From Cryptomeria japonica (Eukaryota; Streptophyta; Pinopsida; Cupressales; Cupressaceae): 64,000 nucleotides of DNA. Below the pieces are notes generated by a model. The model had not been told where the DNA came from. It did no database searches and worked only from the letters and a program-made list of their open reading frames with translations. The position numbers and the translations under genes are program-made. The DNA lies in the NCBI RefSeq assembly GCF_030272615.1, contig NC_081411.1:157622471-157686470 (forward strand), written 5' to 3'. Positions 1-11,371 of the stretch are shown here, in pieces; within the stretch, counting starts at the first letter, position 1, and every line of letters begins with the position of its first letter.

Positions 1-1954
1 AGGGTTTATTGAGATTTTTATTCCTTCTTCATATTTTTCAGGTCCTTGTCCTTTATAACCTTGTTCCGAGATTATGTTATAAGTAGTCCTATAAGAACTT
101 TTCAATTAAGAAGAAGAAATACCATTATCATGAATTTATTTAAAATTTATAGTGTAATAACATATGGAGGGATCAAAGGGATGATTAGAAGAAGAATGTA
201 TTTTCTTTATAGGGAAATTCTCCTTTTTATTATCATTATTCATATGTTGGGAAGGCAAGTCCTTATCATCTAAGGGTTTATCTTTGCTTAATTTTATATG
301 AGGAGATAGGTCCAAAATAAAATGTATAACATCATCTTCCCTACAAATATTTTGATGGTTAAGTTAAGATCTAGGATAATAAGGAGGATCTAGAAAGATT
401 GATACAACAATATTTTGATCTTTCCCTCCTCGCACTAGGGTACACGTATGAGAAGAAGATGGTGTTGCGCTACTCTTCAATTCTTTCTCTCCATTGGAGA
501 GATCATTGATACATGAGCATTTAATCTTTCTTCATTCGCATGAGATATCCTAGCAGAGGCACAAGTGTTGGCTTTTCCAATGTCATCTCTAGGATTATCA
601 TTGTCTACAAAAGCTTTTATGTGATGTACATATGTAATATATTTTATTAAAAATATCATAATAAAGAAACTTGAAATATGGATAAAATCTTTGAGATATG
701 ATTGGATAGTAGGAAATATCTTTGAAACACTAACAATGCAATATGCAAAAGTACTATGAATGAAAAAAAGCAGTGTAAAGTGAAAGAAACTATTATCCAA
801 CACATGATTTTGATAACTGTAAGTAAAAGGAAAAGTAATCATATGTGAAATGGAAAAAAAATGAGATTTAGTAAATGTTAAATTAGGAATTCCTAAAATC
901 AAATCTGATAATACAAGTAAAAATATTATACAACCCACAAGTCAAATTTAGCAAACTAAATTAGGGGTTTAATGAATTTAACCTCTAAATTTATGTTTTC
1001 GTTTGGAAATATGATCTATAAGTACAAATTTGAAAGATAAAATGCATACAAATTAGATGTAAGACCACAAATAAGAAATTAGCATGAAAGATGTTGGTTT
1101 CACCAAAATTTTAAGGGTGTGATTTGGAATTAGGGTCAATTGAGATAATGAAACCACTAATAATCCAAATTAACAAAAGCAAGGTGAAAAGATGAATGAA
1201 CCTAATCGATATAGCCTCAATACAAATAAGGAAAGGGCTCAAACTCTGATTAGATTCACCTAGCTTCTTAGGGTTTTTTTTATTTCTAAGGATTGATATG
1301 GATTGGAATTGATACTTGTGGATTAGAGAAAAATGAGGGATACTTGAACTAAATTAACAAATATGAAATGCTACACATGTCCCATGGAGCCAAAAATTGT
1401 GATCCTGGAACAAGAATAGATTTGGAACCTATTTCTAGATATTCAATCTAATTTTTTGGGGTCAAATAGTACAAATCCTCCCTGGTTCTCCAAACTTTCC
1501 TCTATTGAAAACAAAACTTGTTTCTCACTATCAACTCTATTAGAATTACTGAATATAACTCTTGCACCTAATTATTGCACCGAATATAACTCTTGAAACC
1601 TGACTTAATGAATTAACCTTGAATGAAATGATCCAAATACTAAAATAAATGTTAAGGAGATATACCTCAAATATACATTTTTTGATGATGATGCAATGCT
1701 CTTTGAATGTAATCACAAATATTGAATTTAATGGCATGACAAACACATAAACATAAAAAATCCTAATCACACATACATGCTTGCATGAGTATTGATGTAA
1801 CATTGCTCCATAATTCTTGAAGGATGAATATGCAGCCTTGAATCTATAAAAATGTGTGGTGATGAATACTTCATGGATGCATAAATATTACGTATAGATC
1901 ATGGATGTCAAAATAAATTAATATGATGTCTCTGTATAGGGTTCCCAAGGTAAA
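1..1954. other. AT-rich stretch without a supportable gene
   Basis: Only short open frames occur and none shows a recognisable domain. The minus-strand frame at 477-938 is low-complexity and hydrophobic. Because a minus-strand primer-binding site lies at about 2641-2655, this stretch could be the decayed internal region of that retroelement, but no gag or pol motif was found to confirm it. Confidence 0.4.
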
Positions 1955-2312
1955 TTACTGATTACGCTAACTTGTAATGTTAATGTCTAGCCATGGGGAC
2001 CAGAAGCCATTAGATAGATAAAGGGCCTACCTCATTTAAAATTGGGGCTTGTTTAAGAGGGACTAGGGCATTTTGGGGTGCCCTGGTCTAGTCTAGGGCG
2101 TTCCACACCTTGGTCCTCCTACAAATAGGACCAGCACAAAGGAAAATGGGGAAGATACCTGCAAGATGGGGTCCACTAAATGGTGTTCATGACATTATGG
2201 TTGGATAATAGGACCAAAATAGATTTAGAGAGGGGATGGAGATATGATATGCTAAAGTAGGAGCATAAAAATAAGGTGTAAATTAGATAGGTTACAATTT
2301 AGGACACTACAA
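1955..2312. repeat. Dispersed repeat, copy A (matches 56984-57310)
   Basis: The stretch shares long blocks with 56984-57310, for example tagccatggggacc, ggagtccactaaatggtgttcatga (with small changes) and aattagaccagttacaattt (with small changes). The two copies are colinear and in the same orientation over about 330 bases. The right edges differ, and copy B ends just before a C-rich run typical of an LTR border. It is probably part of an LTR or an internal region of a retroelement family. No coding potential is visible. Confidence 0.7.
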
Positions 2313-2531
2313 TTATAACATTATATTGTAAACATATTGAAGTAATTTTGAATCATATAGTTTAAAGAATGGTTCAATGCAAGGTATCACATAGAGAATA
2401 AATAAGAAATAAGTATATGTTCATTTCAAAAGTGGGATATATCTATTAGAGTCAATAAATGGTGTTACTAAATAGATTCTATCGTAATAGATAAAATTAT
2501 GATGAATATATATATATTCCACTGAAAAATG

Positions 2532-2615
2532 TATAATGATAGATGTTACACAAGAAACATTTTAAAGATATTATATAATGATAGATGTAATACAAGGAGC
2601 ATTTTTAAGAAATAT
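2532..2615. repeat. Two-copy imperfect tandem repeat, 42-bp unit
   Basis: The string tataatgatagatgt recurs at 2532 and 2574, followed in both units by similar text (acaagaaacatttt and acaaggagcattttt). This is a simple local duplication in AT-rich DNA. Confidence 0.6.
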
Positions 2616-2640
2616 AAAAAATAGCAATACTTGATCATTA

Positions 2641-2655
2641 GGCTTTAATACCAAA
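2641..2655 (-). promoter_or_regulatory. Retroelement primer-binding site next to an LTR edge
   Basis: On the minus strand the sequence reads ACATTACA, then TT, then TGGTATTAAAGCC. It is one or two changes from the usual plant PBS TGGTATCAGAGCC, which is complementary to the 3' end of initiator tRNA-Met. The ACA just before it, at 2656-2658, is the expected 3' end of a 5' LTR. The LTR would extend to the right of 2656 and the element body to the left. Confidence 0.5.
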
Positions 2656-3156
2656 TGTAATGTCACTTTTTCCTACATTTAATTAATTATTTGAAGTGGA
2701 ATTAACATAATGATTAATACTAAAGTTAATGTAATTTGCAACATGTATAATGTTATCTAAAATAAACATAAATAGTAATACACATTATACACATAATTAT
2801 TTGATAAGAAATTTAAAGGAAATATTATATTATCATAAAATCTCATGCAAAATATGTTTAATATCCATTATAATTAAGTGTTTTCAATACTTATTTGAAC
2901 CCTGAGCTCTTGGAATGATCATTCTCACTTCAAGAAGATGTCAATGGTCTTGGACTTAATAGCCATGACACATTTAATATGAACCAATTATTATTCAGAA
3001 GTAACATATATGCTTTAATGTATTCACTGAACATCTACACAACAAAGACCTCAACATGCATAATAATATATGAGAGGACAATCTTGGGTTTATGATGTAC
3101 CCTGATTTGGACACACACTTTTTGCCCATGTTGGCAATATGGAGGAATTGATTATG
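2656..3156 (-). mobile_element. Partial minus-strand LTR (plus-strand edge TGTAATGTCAC)
   Basis: The plus-strand edge TGTAATGTCAC directly follows the primer-binding site, so this is read as the end of a minus-strand 5' LTR. The other edge was not found. The sequence seems to be interrupted by the copia-type LTR at 3157-4244 and may resume at about 4245. The class (gypsy or copia) cannot be decided from this piece. Confidence 0.35.
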
Positions 3157-4244
3157 TGTTGCATTGATGTTTTGTCATTGATGTCAACACTAGCTGTTAT
3201 GGTTGGTTACCAACAGACTAGTTTTGGTTACCGATAGAAGATCTTGTGTTACTGGTAAGGGTTTAAGGTTTAACTAGCAGAGCTTTTACTAAGAATCTTT
3301 GACAAAATGCATAAGTGGTGTTGGTGTGGCTTCTAGATGGAATTCAGGATGTAGAAGGTGATCCTTGATCGTGCCTCAACTAATTGGAGACATCTCTTTG
3401 GCGTGGTGGACCCAGATTAGGTCTAGTACCTATCTAGGTTATGGACCAGTATCATGTTAATGTGTTCTTTACACGTTACCGAGATGTTTTTTTTGGATTG
3501 GTTAATGTTGTTTTGGTCTAAAGCCGACATGGAATATCATTGTAATATGGATGTATGTAATGATCTTGTTGTAATATCTTTAGGTGGCTGACCTAATTGG
3601 TTTAGGCCTTAGGGTTTTTATAAATTGATGTAAGATCTCATTGTAGATCATGGCATGGGTATGGGAATGAAATATATGTTCGTGGTCATGGAATGAAATA
3701 TCACATGCGAAAGAGATTCGGTCCATCATAGGTGATCGAATTGGATTTAAGTAAGAGGTCAAAGGCCTTCGGTATTGAGCTTAACCAAGATTGTAATCAG
3801 GCATGCTAGATGCTATCTCTAGTAGTTCATTCTTCTGGATTGTTGTCCAATTATCTTTAGGTGGTTATAACCTATTTGTAGTCAGTGAGACTCTTTTGTA
3901 ATGAGCAGTACGGTTTAGGTAGTGTGTCTTCCTGCATGTGCAAGCCCCTTATTGTATCACATACTTTCTGCAGAAGTATCATTTGATTGTGGGTAGGCTT
4001 CCGACCATAGTTTTTCCCTTTACCAGGTTTTCCACATACAAATCATGGCCTTATGTGGTATGGTTGCATTGTGATAATTCTCTGTTTCATTCTTAAGTTT
4101 AATTGCTTACCGGTATCTATTTCTGCTATTCTGGTATTCAATGTTTATGTGCTCCGGTTAAAGGTTATAAAGCGGTTTGATTAATATTATCTGTTGACAA
4201 CTGATTCACTCCCCCCTCTCAGTTGTCCACGGGTTATCCTAACA
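3157..4244 (+). mobile_element. Copia-type LTR, probably solo
   Basis: It starts TGTTGCATTGATG and ends CCTAACA, the usual TG...CA ends. The interior is typical of long plant copia LTRs: text such as cttccgaccatagtttttcc and ttaccaggttttccacat, then a C-rich hairpin close to the end. No primer-binding site follows 4244 and no clear polypurine tract precedes 3157, so it is more likely a solo LTR or isolated remnant than part of an element. I could not find a clean target-site duplication. Confidence 0.6.
4196..4227 (+). promoter_or_regulatory. C-rich hairpin near the LTR end
   Basis: GACAACTGA (4196-4204) pairs perfectly with TCAGTTGTC (4219-4227) around the loop TTCACTCCCCCCTC. The same architecture with different stem bases occurs at 12272-12301, 18304-18334, 57932-57971 and 63852-63889. 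In the intact cases it lies just 5' of the primer-binding site. Confidence 0.65.
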
Positions 4245-5239
4245 GCCCCTTCTTCGAATGTCCATGACCCATGAAGCCACCTCCTTCTTCTTCTTCTTCC
4301 ACGAGTGATCTTCATGGCTCCCTTCTAAGGTTTCACATGACTGTTTTATATAACATTTTTAAATATGATTTCCAAACCATCACAACCCTTCACAAAAGTT
4401 TCCTCTCAATAATTAATTAATAAATAATTATTCCTTTCCTTTTTTAAGAAGTTTTTATTATTTTTTCATAGATTCATTAATTTCATTAGTATTTTAAGAA
4501 ATATTGCATGTATGAAGAAACTAATAAACATACTGAGAATTTTCATTTTAATTGTTTGGTCCTATCTCGTGGACGATGAAATTTCCTCTCTTAATATCCA
4601 GCCTCACATAATTAGTCTACCTCAGACGACATCTCTTCCGGCACCTCAGGAGCCGTGCAAATACAATATAAAATTTTCAGAGTGGCCAATTTATAAAAAC
4701 CAATTTTCTCGTTCTCTTCATGAGTCCAAAGAGTATCCTTTATTTGGTTTCAATAAAAGTAAGAATCATAAGTGTCTAAAGTAGAAATCTTGGTGAGATG
4801 TTTTTCCATGGCTTTTGCATTAGCTTGTGTTGTCAAAATTGTTCATAAAAAGAGTGCAATGTTAGGTTTAGTTGTCTTTTTTGTACAATCATTACTTTCT
4901 ATTTATAGCATATGAAAAGCTAGGTTAGGAGAGGGAAGTAAATCACATAAGAAAACGCAGCCGTTATTAGTCATTTGTCTCTCCTGTTAAATTAATATTC
5001 TAAAGAATCCTCAGAAAATAATGATACCATCTGCGAATTTCTAGTCCCAACAAAACATCTGATTATAAAAAAAAAATAGCCGATTTGTTCATCAAGCTTA
5101 ACATGCAAATTAATTGTTTATGAATTAATTTTCATTCAAATTAGATTCATCAAATGTAACATAATTAAATTACTTATTTGTGAATATTTGCGTGAAATTA
5201 GATTCATGGTGTTGACAATTCAAAATACTGAAACCTTAA
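4245..5239. other. Mostly non-coding, contains a CTT microsatellite
   Basis: A short (CTT)n tract lies near 4283-4300. Apart from one weak ORF at 4512-4784 nothing is recognisable. The left part could be the continuation of the LTR interrupted at 3157. Confidence 0.35.
4512..4784 (+). CDS. Hypothetical 90-residue ORF with hydrophobic N-terminus
   Basis: The frame opens with MKKLINILRIFILIVWSYLV, which looks like a signal peptide or signal anchor. A Pro/Ser/Thr-containing stretch and two cysteines follow. I do not recognise the family. No convincing promoter is visible and flanking DNA is retroelement-derived. A string resembling a splice donor (cttggtgag) follows the stop at 4782-4784, so it could be a relic exon. 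It could equally be a chance ORF in AT-rich DNA. Confidence 0.15.
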   Translation: MKKLINILRIFILIVWSYLVDDEISSLNIQPHIISLPQTTSLPAPQEPCKYNIKFSEWPIYKNQFSRSLHESKEYPLFGFNKSKNHKCLK

Positions 5240-6070
5240 CGTATAAGAATTATAATGCCCACCACTCAATCTATTGCAGATAATATCCAATACAGCCGAA
5301 TTTAGAAGTCCGTTGAGGCTTGAAGAGAGCTTCTCAATTAAAAAAAAAAATCGTAAATACATGTGACAGGGACTAAGACACTACTCAATTTATTGCAGGT
5401 CATATTCAATACAACTGAACTTTGAAGTCTTATCAAACATGAATAAGGATCTTAAAAACATTTGTGAAGAGAGTGGAAGCTATGATGGAATAGCACCCAC
5501 AAGTCTGTTATAGGTCAAATTAAAGTTACCAAGCTTTCTCAAGCTATAGTTTGATACAACTTTCCAATTGAAATTTTGATCTTAAAATGATATGTGATAG
5601 AGATAGAGATAGAAGCACGGAGGATGCAATACCTCTCACAAGTGTGTTATAACTCAAATCAAACCTACCAAAAAAATAATTATACTAGTGAGCATAAATT
5701 CAATTTAACTTTTTCAATTTATTCAAAGAAATCAAAGTTATACTAAGCTTTCTCAACCTATCCAGTGGATGAATCATGCCACTAAACATGTTATAAAATA
5801 AATCTATTCTACTCAAATTTTTTGAGCTATTCAAGGAAAGGGGTATGGTGGGTTCACCTGTTTAGTTCAAATCAAACCTATCAAGATTTCTCAACATACC
5901 AAATGGACAAATCATTCCATTAAGAATTCTATGATAAATCGAATATATTCAATTTTTTTCTAGCTATTCAAAGAATGGGATAAAGATTCACAAGGACAAA
6001 ACCTGCAAACCCTCGAGTTTTCTCAAGAATGTAGCAAAGATTCAAACATGGCATTAAGATGTGAGTAGCC
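5240..6070 (-). pseudogene. Possible leucine-rich-repeat protein relic
   Basis: Translating the minus strand in shifting frames gives repeated text of the plant extracellular LRR type. Examples are NLSRIDLFYNMFSGMI and RILNGMICPFGMLRNLDRFDL, spaced about 24 residues apart, and further on FDLSYNTL. The plant receptor-like-protein consensus is LxxLxxLxLSxNxxSGxIP, so the fit is moderate. Stops and frameshifts are frequent, and no kinase domain, signal peptide or start was found. If real, it is the oldest trace of a host gene in the window. Confidence 0.35.
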
Positions 6071-6992
6071 TATATATCCTCACTTATCTAATGTAAAAGT
6101 TATGATTTTCATTAGCCCATGTTTCCCTCACATTTGATCTCATACATAAATTGTCTATTGGCTGTTTGACATGACATCATGTGTATCAATTGAAACAATT
6201 AATGACCCCAACCATATTAATTGTAGTATTGAGCTTCCCTCCATGACATCATTAATGTGGCATATAGTTTCTTGCTATAGAAGACCACTTTTAAGATGAA
6301 TAACGTGTTCATTGAGATAGGCTGTCAACAATGATTCGTTAGCATCAAGGAGTATTGTATGCATGGAAAAGGATCTGATCGTGAGGATCATCTACTGGGA
6401 GAATCTCTTGACCTTTATAGTCATGAAGTTCTTATCTTGATGGTATCCTTATTGGATATATCCCCATTGGATCTCTTTGTATTGAGTTTACTGCTATCTT
6501 TTCATGCACATTCTTTTCTATCTTGTACACTTCTTGTGTTCATACTTTGATTCAGACCTATACTTATTTCTCTCTTGTTTTCTCTCTCTTGTTTTCCTTT
6601 CTCTACTTTGACAGCTTCTTCTACCCCTTTTCCTGTCTCAAACCAAACAAGAGCTTTTACATATCTTGCTTTAGTCTCTGATATCAAGCTTTTAATTATT
6701 TCCTTTATTAAGTTTCCTTCTCTTCAATTGGTTGATTTTTTTTGGATTACACAACTAATGTGTAAAGAAGAGCACTGTTTATAATGGCTTTGATTGAATT
6801 CCACTCTTGGTTTCAATTTATGCTCCTGGCTTATAATATCAATCTTTTCAGTTTGTCAATCCTGTAAAGTACTTATATCCAGTTTATCAGCTTGTAAAGT
6901 ACTCATATCCAGTTTATCAGCTTGTAATCACACAACTTCTTTTGTATGGTACAATCCAGCAGAAGGAAAAATACAGCATATAAAAGCATTAC
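6071..6992. other. No recognisable gene; includes a 30-bp tandem duplication
   Basis: Short frames occur on both strands between 6359 and 7009 but they overlap each other and carry no motif. On the minus strand the region lies downstream of the putative first exon at 6993-7039, so it could contain a decayed intron and exons. I could not identify any. Confidence 0.3.
6863..6922. repeat. Tandem duplication, 30-bp unit
   Basis: The two units (6863-6892 and 6893-6922) both read tgtaaagtac, then t or c, then atatccagtttatcagct. They differ at one base, so the duplication is young compared with the surrounding sequence. Confidence 0.85.
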
Positions 6993-7039
6993 CTTATGTT
7001 TTTAATTAGATCACCAGAGGAAGGATGAGGAGAAAGCAT
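6993..7039 (-). CDS. Putative short first coding exon, copy A
   Basis: On the minus strand an ATG at 7039 opens the peptide MLSPHPSSGDLIKN, followed by a splice-donor-like AAG/GTAATG at 6991-6995. A parallel module at 47618-47665 has an ATG, a similar peptide (MLALHQFSDDLIKN) and a donor-like AAA/GTAAGC. Both have a TATA box and an ACGTGTC element at similar distances upstream. The shared peptide plus shared promoter suggests two remnants of one gene family. The protein is not recognised and no later exon was found. Confidence 0.3.
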
Positions 7040-7076
7040 TCTAAATCTCCAATAAATCAACTTCCTGAAGAATCAC

Positions 7077-7132
7077 ATTATTTATACTGTGATTATTTAT
7101 ACTGCAGTAAACCTGTCTTTGTAAAGACACGT
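7077..7132 (-). promoter_or_regulatory. Core promoter with TATA boxes and ABRE-like element, copy A
   Basis: The minus strand shows TATAAATAATC at 7091-7101, a second TATAAATAAT at 7077-7086, and ACGTGTC at 7126-7132, about 25 bases further upstream. ACGTGTC is the core of plant abscisic-acid-responsive elements. The same order and spacing recurs at 47744-47786. Confidence 0.4.
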
Positions 7133-7139
7133 ACAGTTC

Positions 7140-7989
7140 TGATGTGTCAAAGTAAGCAGAAATATGGTGTGTCGTTTATAAATTAGTATGACAAGTATCA
7201 GATTTTTCTCTTACACAAACAACTTCCTGTCAATAATTTATGATGCATTGTTAAAGTAGATGTTTAAAACATAATAACATTTGAACTAAAATGATAACAT
7301 AATAAATGAACTATATTGAAAATAAACCACTCAAAACATTTAATTCAATCAAATTAATATAAATTTTACAAATAGAACTATCCAGAAACACAATGTAACA
7401 AATAAACTAATATAATATAATTTTAAGAAAAAGTAATTAATTCTATTCAAATTTCAAAATATCATCTTCAATTTTTTTATTGTTTCTAACATTTTTTAAT
7501 AATTATTATTTGAATAAGTAATATGTTTTATATGATTTAAACAATTATATGAATTTGAAAAACATCTTGGAATTCTCTATAAAGTATTTTAGGATTTTGA
7601 TATTTCTTTTTCATAATTATCAAAATCAAAAATAAAAATTATAGTAAATGAAAAAAAGATTTGACATAGTAACAATATTAATGTGAAACTTATTACTATT
7701 ATAAGTAATATTTATTAATAAATTCTATTATGTATTTTATAAAAAATGTCAAGGTAGCAAAGGAAATAGTTTATATTAATAAAATTATTTTATTTTTTAT
7801 AGTTAAAAAAGATAACGATTTTTTTTAATTTATTTTACATAAAAAGTATTAAAACAAGTTATAATTTTTTTTTTCTCCACTAAAAAAAAGAGGGAACTTG
7901 ACACTTGGGGTCTAGGCTATAATGGAGTTTTCACATACCCTTTGTACTTCTGTCTACACCCCAACCATGTTTCAAAAATGTCTATTGAG
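7140..7989. other. AT-rich spacer with poly-T tract
   Basis: Very AT-rich with no coding potential. The poly-T run near 7868-7876 lies on the 3' side of the minus-strand LINE fragment, but it is about 120 bases beyond the last recognisable LINE text, so it is only a possible retroposition tail. Confidence 0.4.
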
Positions 7990-9826
7990 ATTACTCTAGC
8001 TAACTACATTCACTTACTTGATATCAATATGATAAAATTGTAACACACCCAATTAAAATATAGAAAAGTAGCTACATCGACTTGGTAGAAATCTAAACCA
8101 TCTACTCCTAGGTTAGCCATTTCATCTGCCTGACCAATAGCTTCTCCATATATATGATTAAAAGTGATTTCCTCAAATAACTTCAAAATCCAGGAGCTCT
8201 TACTAAAGTTGAGTTTAATCTCCAATTCAATGCTTTTGCAAATCTGAGAGCATTAATGACTAATGCCAAATCACCCTTAATTTCCACCTTCAAAAATTTT
8301 AGTTCTTGACATAGCAGAAGACCTTCATTTAGTGCTTTGAACTTTGCAACATTATTTGTGTCTTGTTCTAAAGATTTGGCCATTCTTGCTATTACTTTAG
8401 CTTTAGAAGAATGGATCACACATCCAGCTCCAGAAACACTAGGGTTTCCTCTCGATGCCCCATCAAAGTTAAGCTTTACCCACCCCTCCTTTGGTGGAAA
8501 CCATTTGCATTGTTCTCTATTAATTTAATTGATTTGACCCCCAACCCGAATGAAAGGAGTTAGAAAACCAAAACATCTTCCTTTGACTTTGTCATCCCAA
8601 CTAGTAAAAGAAACATTCTTGGATCCAAAATTGGAAATTCTACTATTCAAAACCTCCACAATAGTTGCTTCTATTTTATTCGTTAAAGATACCCAACTCA
8701 TTTTCTTTTCTTGAAATATTTTAAGATTTATCTATTTACATAGTTCCCAAATCAAAAGGGAGGGAGAAGCAATCCATAAAGGGCCAAAAAGGCTTGAGCC
8801 ATACAGCTTAGGCCAACTTTGAAACATGCTAAGAATATCATTAGGAAGGCTATAATCCAACCTAATTTTGCACATAGCCACTCCCAACATTTTCCATTAT
8901 ATTTGCTATTCAACAAAATGTGATTGACTAACTCTTCACTATGTTCACATAATATACAAATAAATGGACCTTCAAATCCTGTCTTTCTGAACCACTTTGC
9001 AGTTAGAATCCTACCTTGAATAGTAGCCCAATAGAAACTACCTGATTTTGGAGAACATATCTTATTCTAGCACAGATGTATGGGAACTTCTAGTTTGTAA
9101 AATTTTTGTTTACAAACCAATGCTCTATAACCATCCTTCGAATTGTAAACACCTGATTTAGCTCCAATCCATATTATTTTGTCTTCTCTATTTTATAAAG
9201 ATAGTGTCCTATTTTTTAGAATCTCTTTAAGAAGAGTAATGTCATCTCTAGGAATGGGGAGAAGTTCAAATCGTTTCCATTGCCATCCTTAAGATAAGTC
9301 TAAGTGAACATAACTCACATAGTCTCAGACAAAACGACCCCATGTCTATTCACCAAATGTTCTAATGTTGGTAGTGTCCATCAACTTATTGATAGCTGGA
9401 TATCCTTCCCATGAGTCCACCCATAATAATGCCTTTGTACCATCTACTACATCCTAGGAAATCTACTCAATAATAAATGACTTGTATTTCGACATAAAAT
9501 TCCACGCCGTTGAGACCTTAGGGGGATTTGTTTCCCTAAAGATTCTGATTGGGCTTAGCTCATTCAGATATTTAAGTTTTATTAATCTAACCCATTTCAA
9601 ATTATCTCTTTGAAAATATGCCATATTAATTTGTCTCATGGAACAAAATTTTCCCACAATTCATTCCTTAAACCACCCCCCCAGCTGAAGTCGGTATACA
9701 AATCTTATCCCAAGAAATAGTTGGAAATATCTTATTCTCAACTGAACCTATCCAAAAGATTGTTCTTATTTTTTACTCTAACTTTGTATTAGCTCCTAAA
9801 GAAAATGGTAAGTAGGATAACAGATA
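7990..9826 (-). pseudogene. 5'-truncated L1-type LINE ORF2 fragment
   Basis: Read on the minus strand from 9780 down to 8090, three plant-LINE segments appear in order. (1) 9780-9463: the C-terminal part of the reverse transcriptase, with FWIGSVENK, ISWDKIC and NMAYFQRDNLKWVRLIKLKY. (2) About 8870-9050: the zf-RVT segment, with CILCEHSEELVNH. (3) 8510-8090: RNase H, with KLNFDGASRGNPS, NNVAKFKALNEGLLL and KGDLALVINALR. The canonical Glu of NVAEF is Lys here and there are stops and frameshifts, so it is inactive. Endonuclease and the catalytic RT core are missing. The fragment ends abruptly at 9826, where the copia-type LTR begins. Confidence 0.8.
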
Positions 9827-11371
9827 TGTAGAACACAAGATGCCACTAAGAGGGCGGGGTGAATCAACGGTTTCTAAACTTAAGCCTTTTTAACCTTAAA
9901 TGTTTGTACTGGTTAGCAGATCTAACACAAGGAGAATATACCAATGAGATAGGGAGATGACTCAAATGAAACCACACACAAAAGGAACATCACATAACAC
10001 TGGATGTACGAGGAAAACCCAACATGAGAGAGACCTCGGTGAGAAATGCTACTGGAGTCTAGTGCTCCAATCCATCCTCACAATAAACACTATTACAAAG
10101 TTTAGGGCACCAACCCAAGGAGCACCAACCTCTACACCAAGCTCCAACTCAATGATCACAATGAAATATATCAATACAAAGGTAATAGCCTTGTTACAAA
10201 TGACCTTTGTAACTCCTACACATACCTCTTCACCAATTCACCTCTATTCAGTTTTCCATAGATTCTCTGCTCACCTTCTCTGTATCTCCCTCTACTATAT
10301 CTTTGTATTGTGTGCTCTCTTCTCACTCTCTCGCTACTCTTCTTTGCTTGCTGCTACTGCCTTACTGGTTTAGACTCCATCTCTTCTCTGCAAGTTTACT
10401 ATTCTCTTTGATCACTACTGATTCTCAGCTTATCGATCAATCCCTACTCTGATCTTGCCTTGTCGGATTTTTACCGACACTCATACTGCACAAATTCCCT
10501 CTCTTCTACCTTCTTACTGATTGGAACACTACCGGTTCACCCCACTGTGAAGCTCAGTGACTGTCTATCGGTTTCCTTAACCTTGACGGTTGAACTCTTC
10601 TTATCGGTTCTCACTCAAGCACATAGTCACCTTTGTGATTGTCGATGGGCTGTTTGACTGACAAACTCTCTGATTTCACTTCCTTCACTAGCGTCACTCT
10701 CTCATGTAGCAGCACACGATCTGGTTTTTGATCTGCATATTTATATCTGAGCATTCCTACCAAAATGCAACTTTAAACTTTGGCGCGCTAAGGTTCCTTC
10801 ATCAACCACGAGGCATATTAAATCATATAGGATCTCTTGTCTGAGATGGTCAACCTACAACCGATCACCCATCAGCGCTAATCTCATTGCTTCGAAAACA
10901 CATTTGTTATAGTTGGAAAATACGATGAGTTGATCATAGACCTACATCTGTCAGATATATTAGATGATCTCTCGGTTTCCACTCCAAATTTGATTTGCAC
11001 CAGGACATCCAGTATCGATTGTTGCAACACAAACATCAACCTTATGATCTCCCTTGATTCACATCCTTTTGCTTCTCGACCCATGATTTATAGAATCGAC
11101 ATTGATGTTGAGAAATCACCAACTACCTCACTGATAATGCATGGTTCCTTTGTTTGACATGTGGACTCCATGTGGCGTCTCTGTCGGCATGCCCCTCAGC
11201 TCAGTTACCTATGTCAGTTTAGACTGTCACCAACAACATGTTGCACTACCGGTGCTTACTTATAGGTTCTCTAACCCTACCGGTTATATATCAACTAGTC
11301 AACCTTCAATCTTATACTTTTTTGTTCTACCGGTTGAACATATTTTCTTGGTCACCAAACTCGGACACATG
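9827..11371 (-). repeat. 3' LTR of the gag-only element (inner edge approximate)
   Basis: TGTAGAACACAAGATGCCACTAAG aligns with TGTTGAACACAATGTACCACTGAG at 12257. Further shared text includes ggatgtacgaggaaaa, gagaaatgct/gttgctgga and caacccaaggagcaccaac. The inner end is placed near 11371 from a TGT on the minus strand and from where gag starts, and is uncertain by tens of bases. Open frames inside this LTR (for example 9957-10373) are incidental. Confidence 0.6.

Noticed and set aside
9957-10373. Plus-strand 138-residue ORF
   Set aside because: It lies entirely in the copia-type LTR, where the paired LTR does not preserve it.
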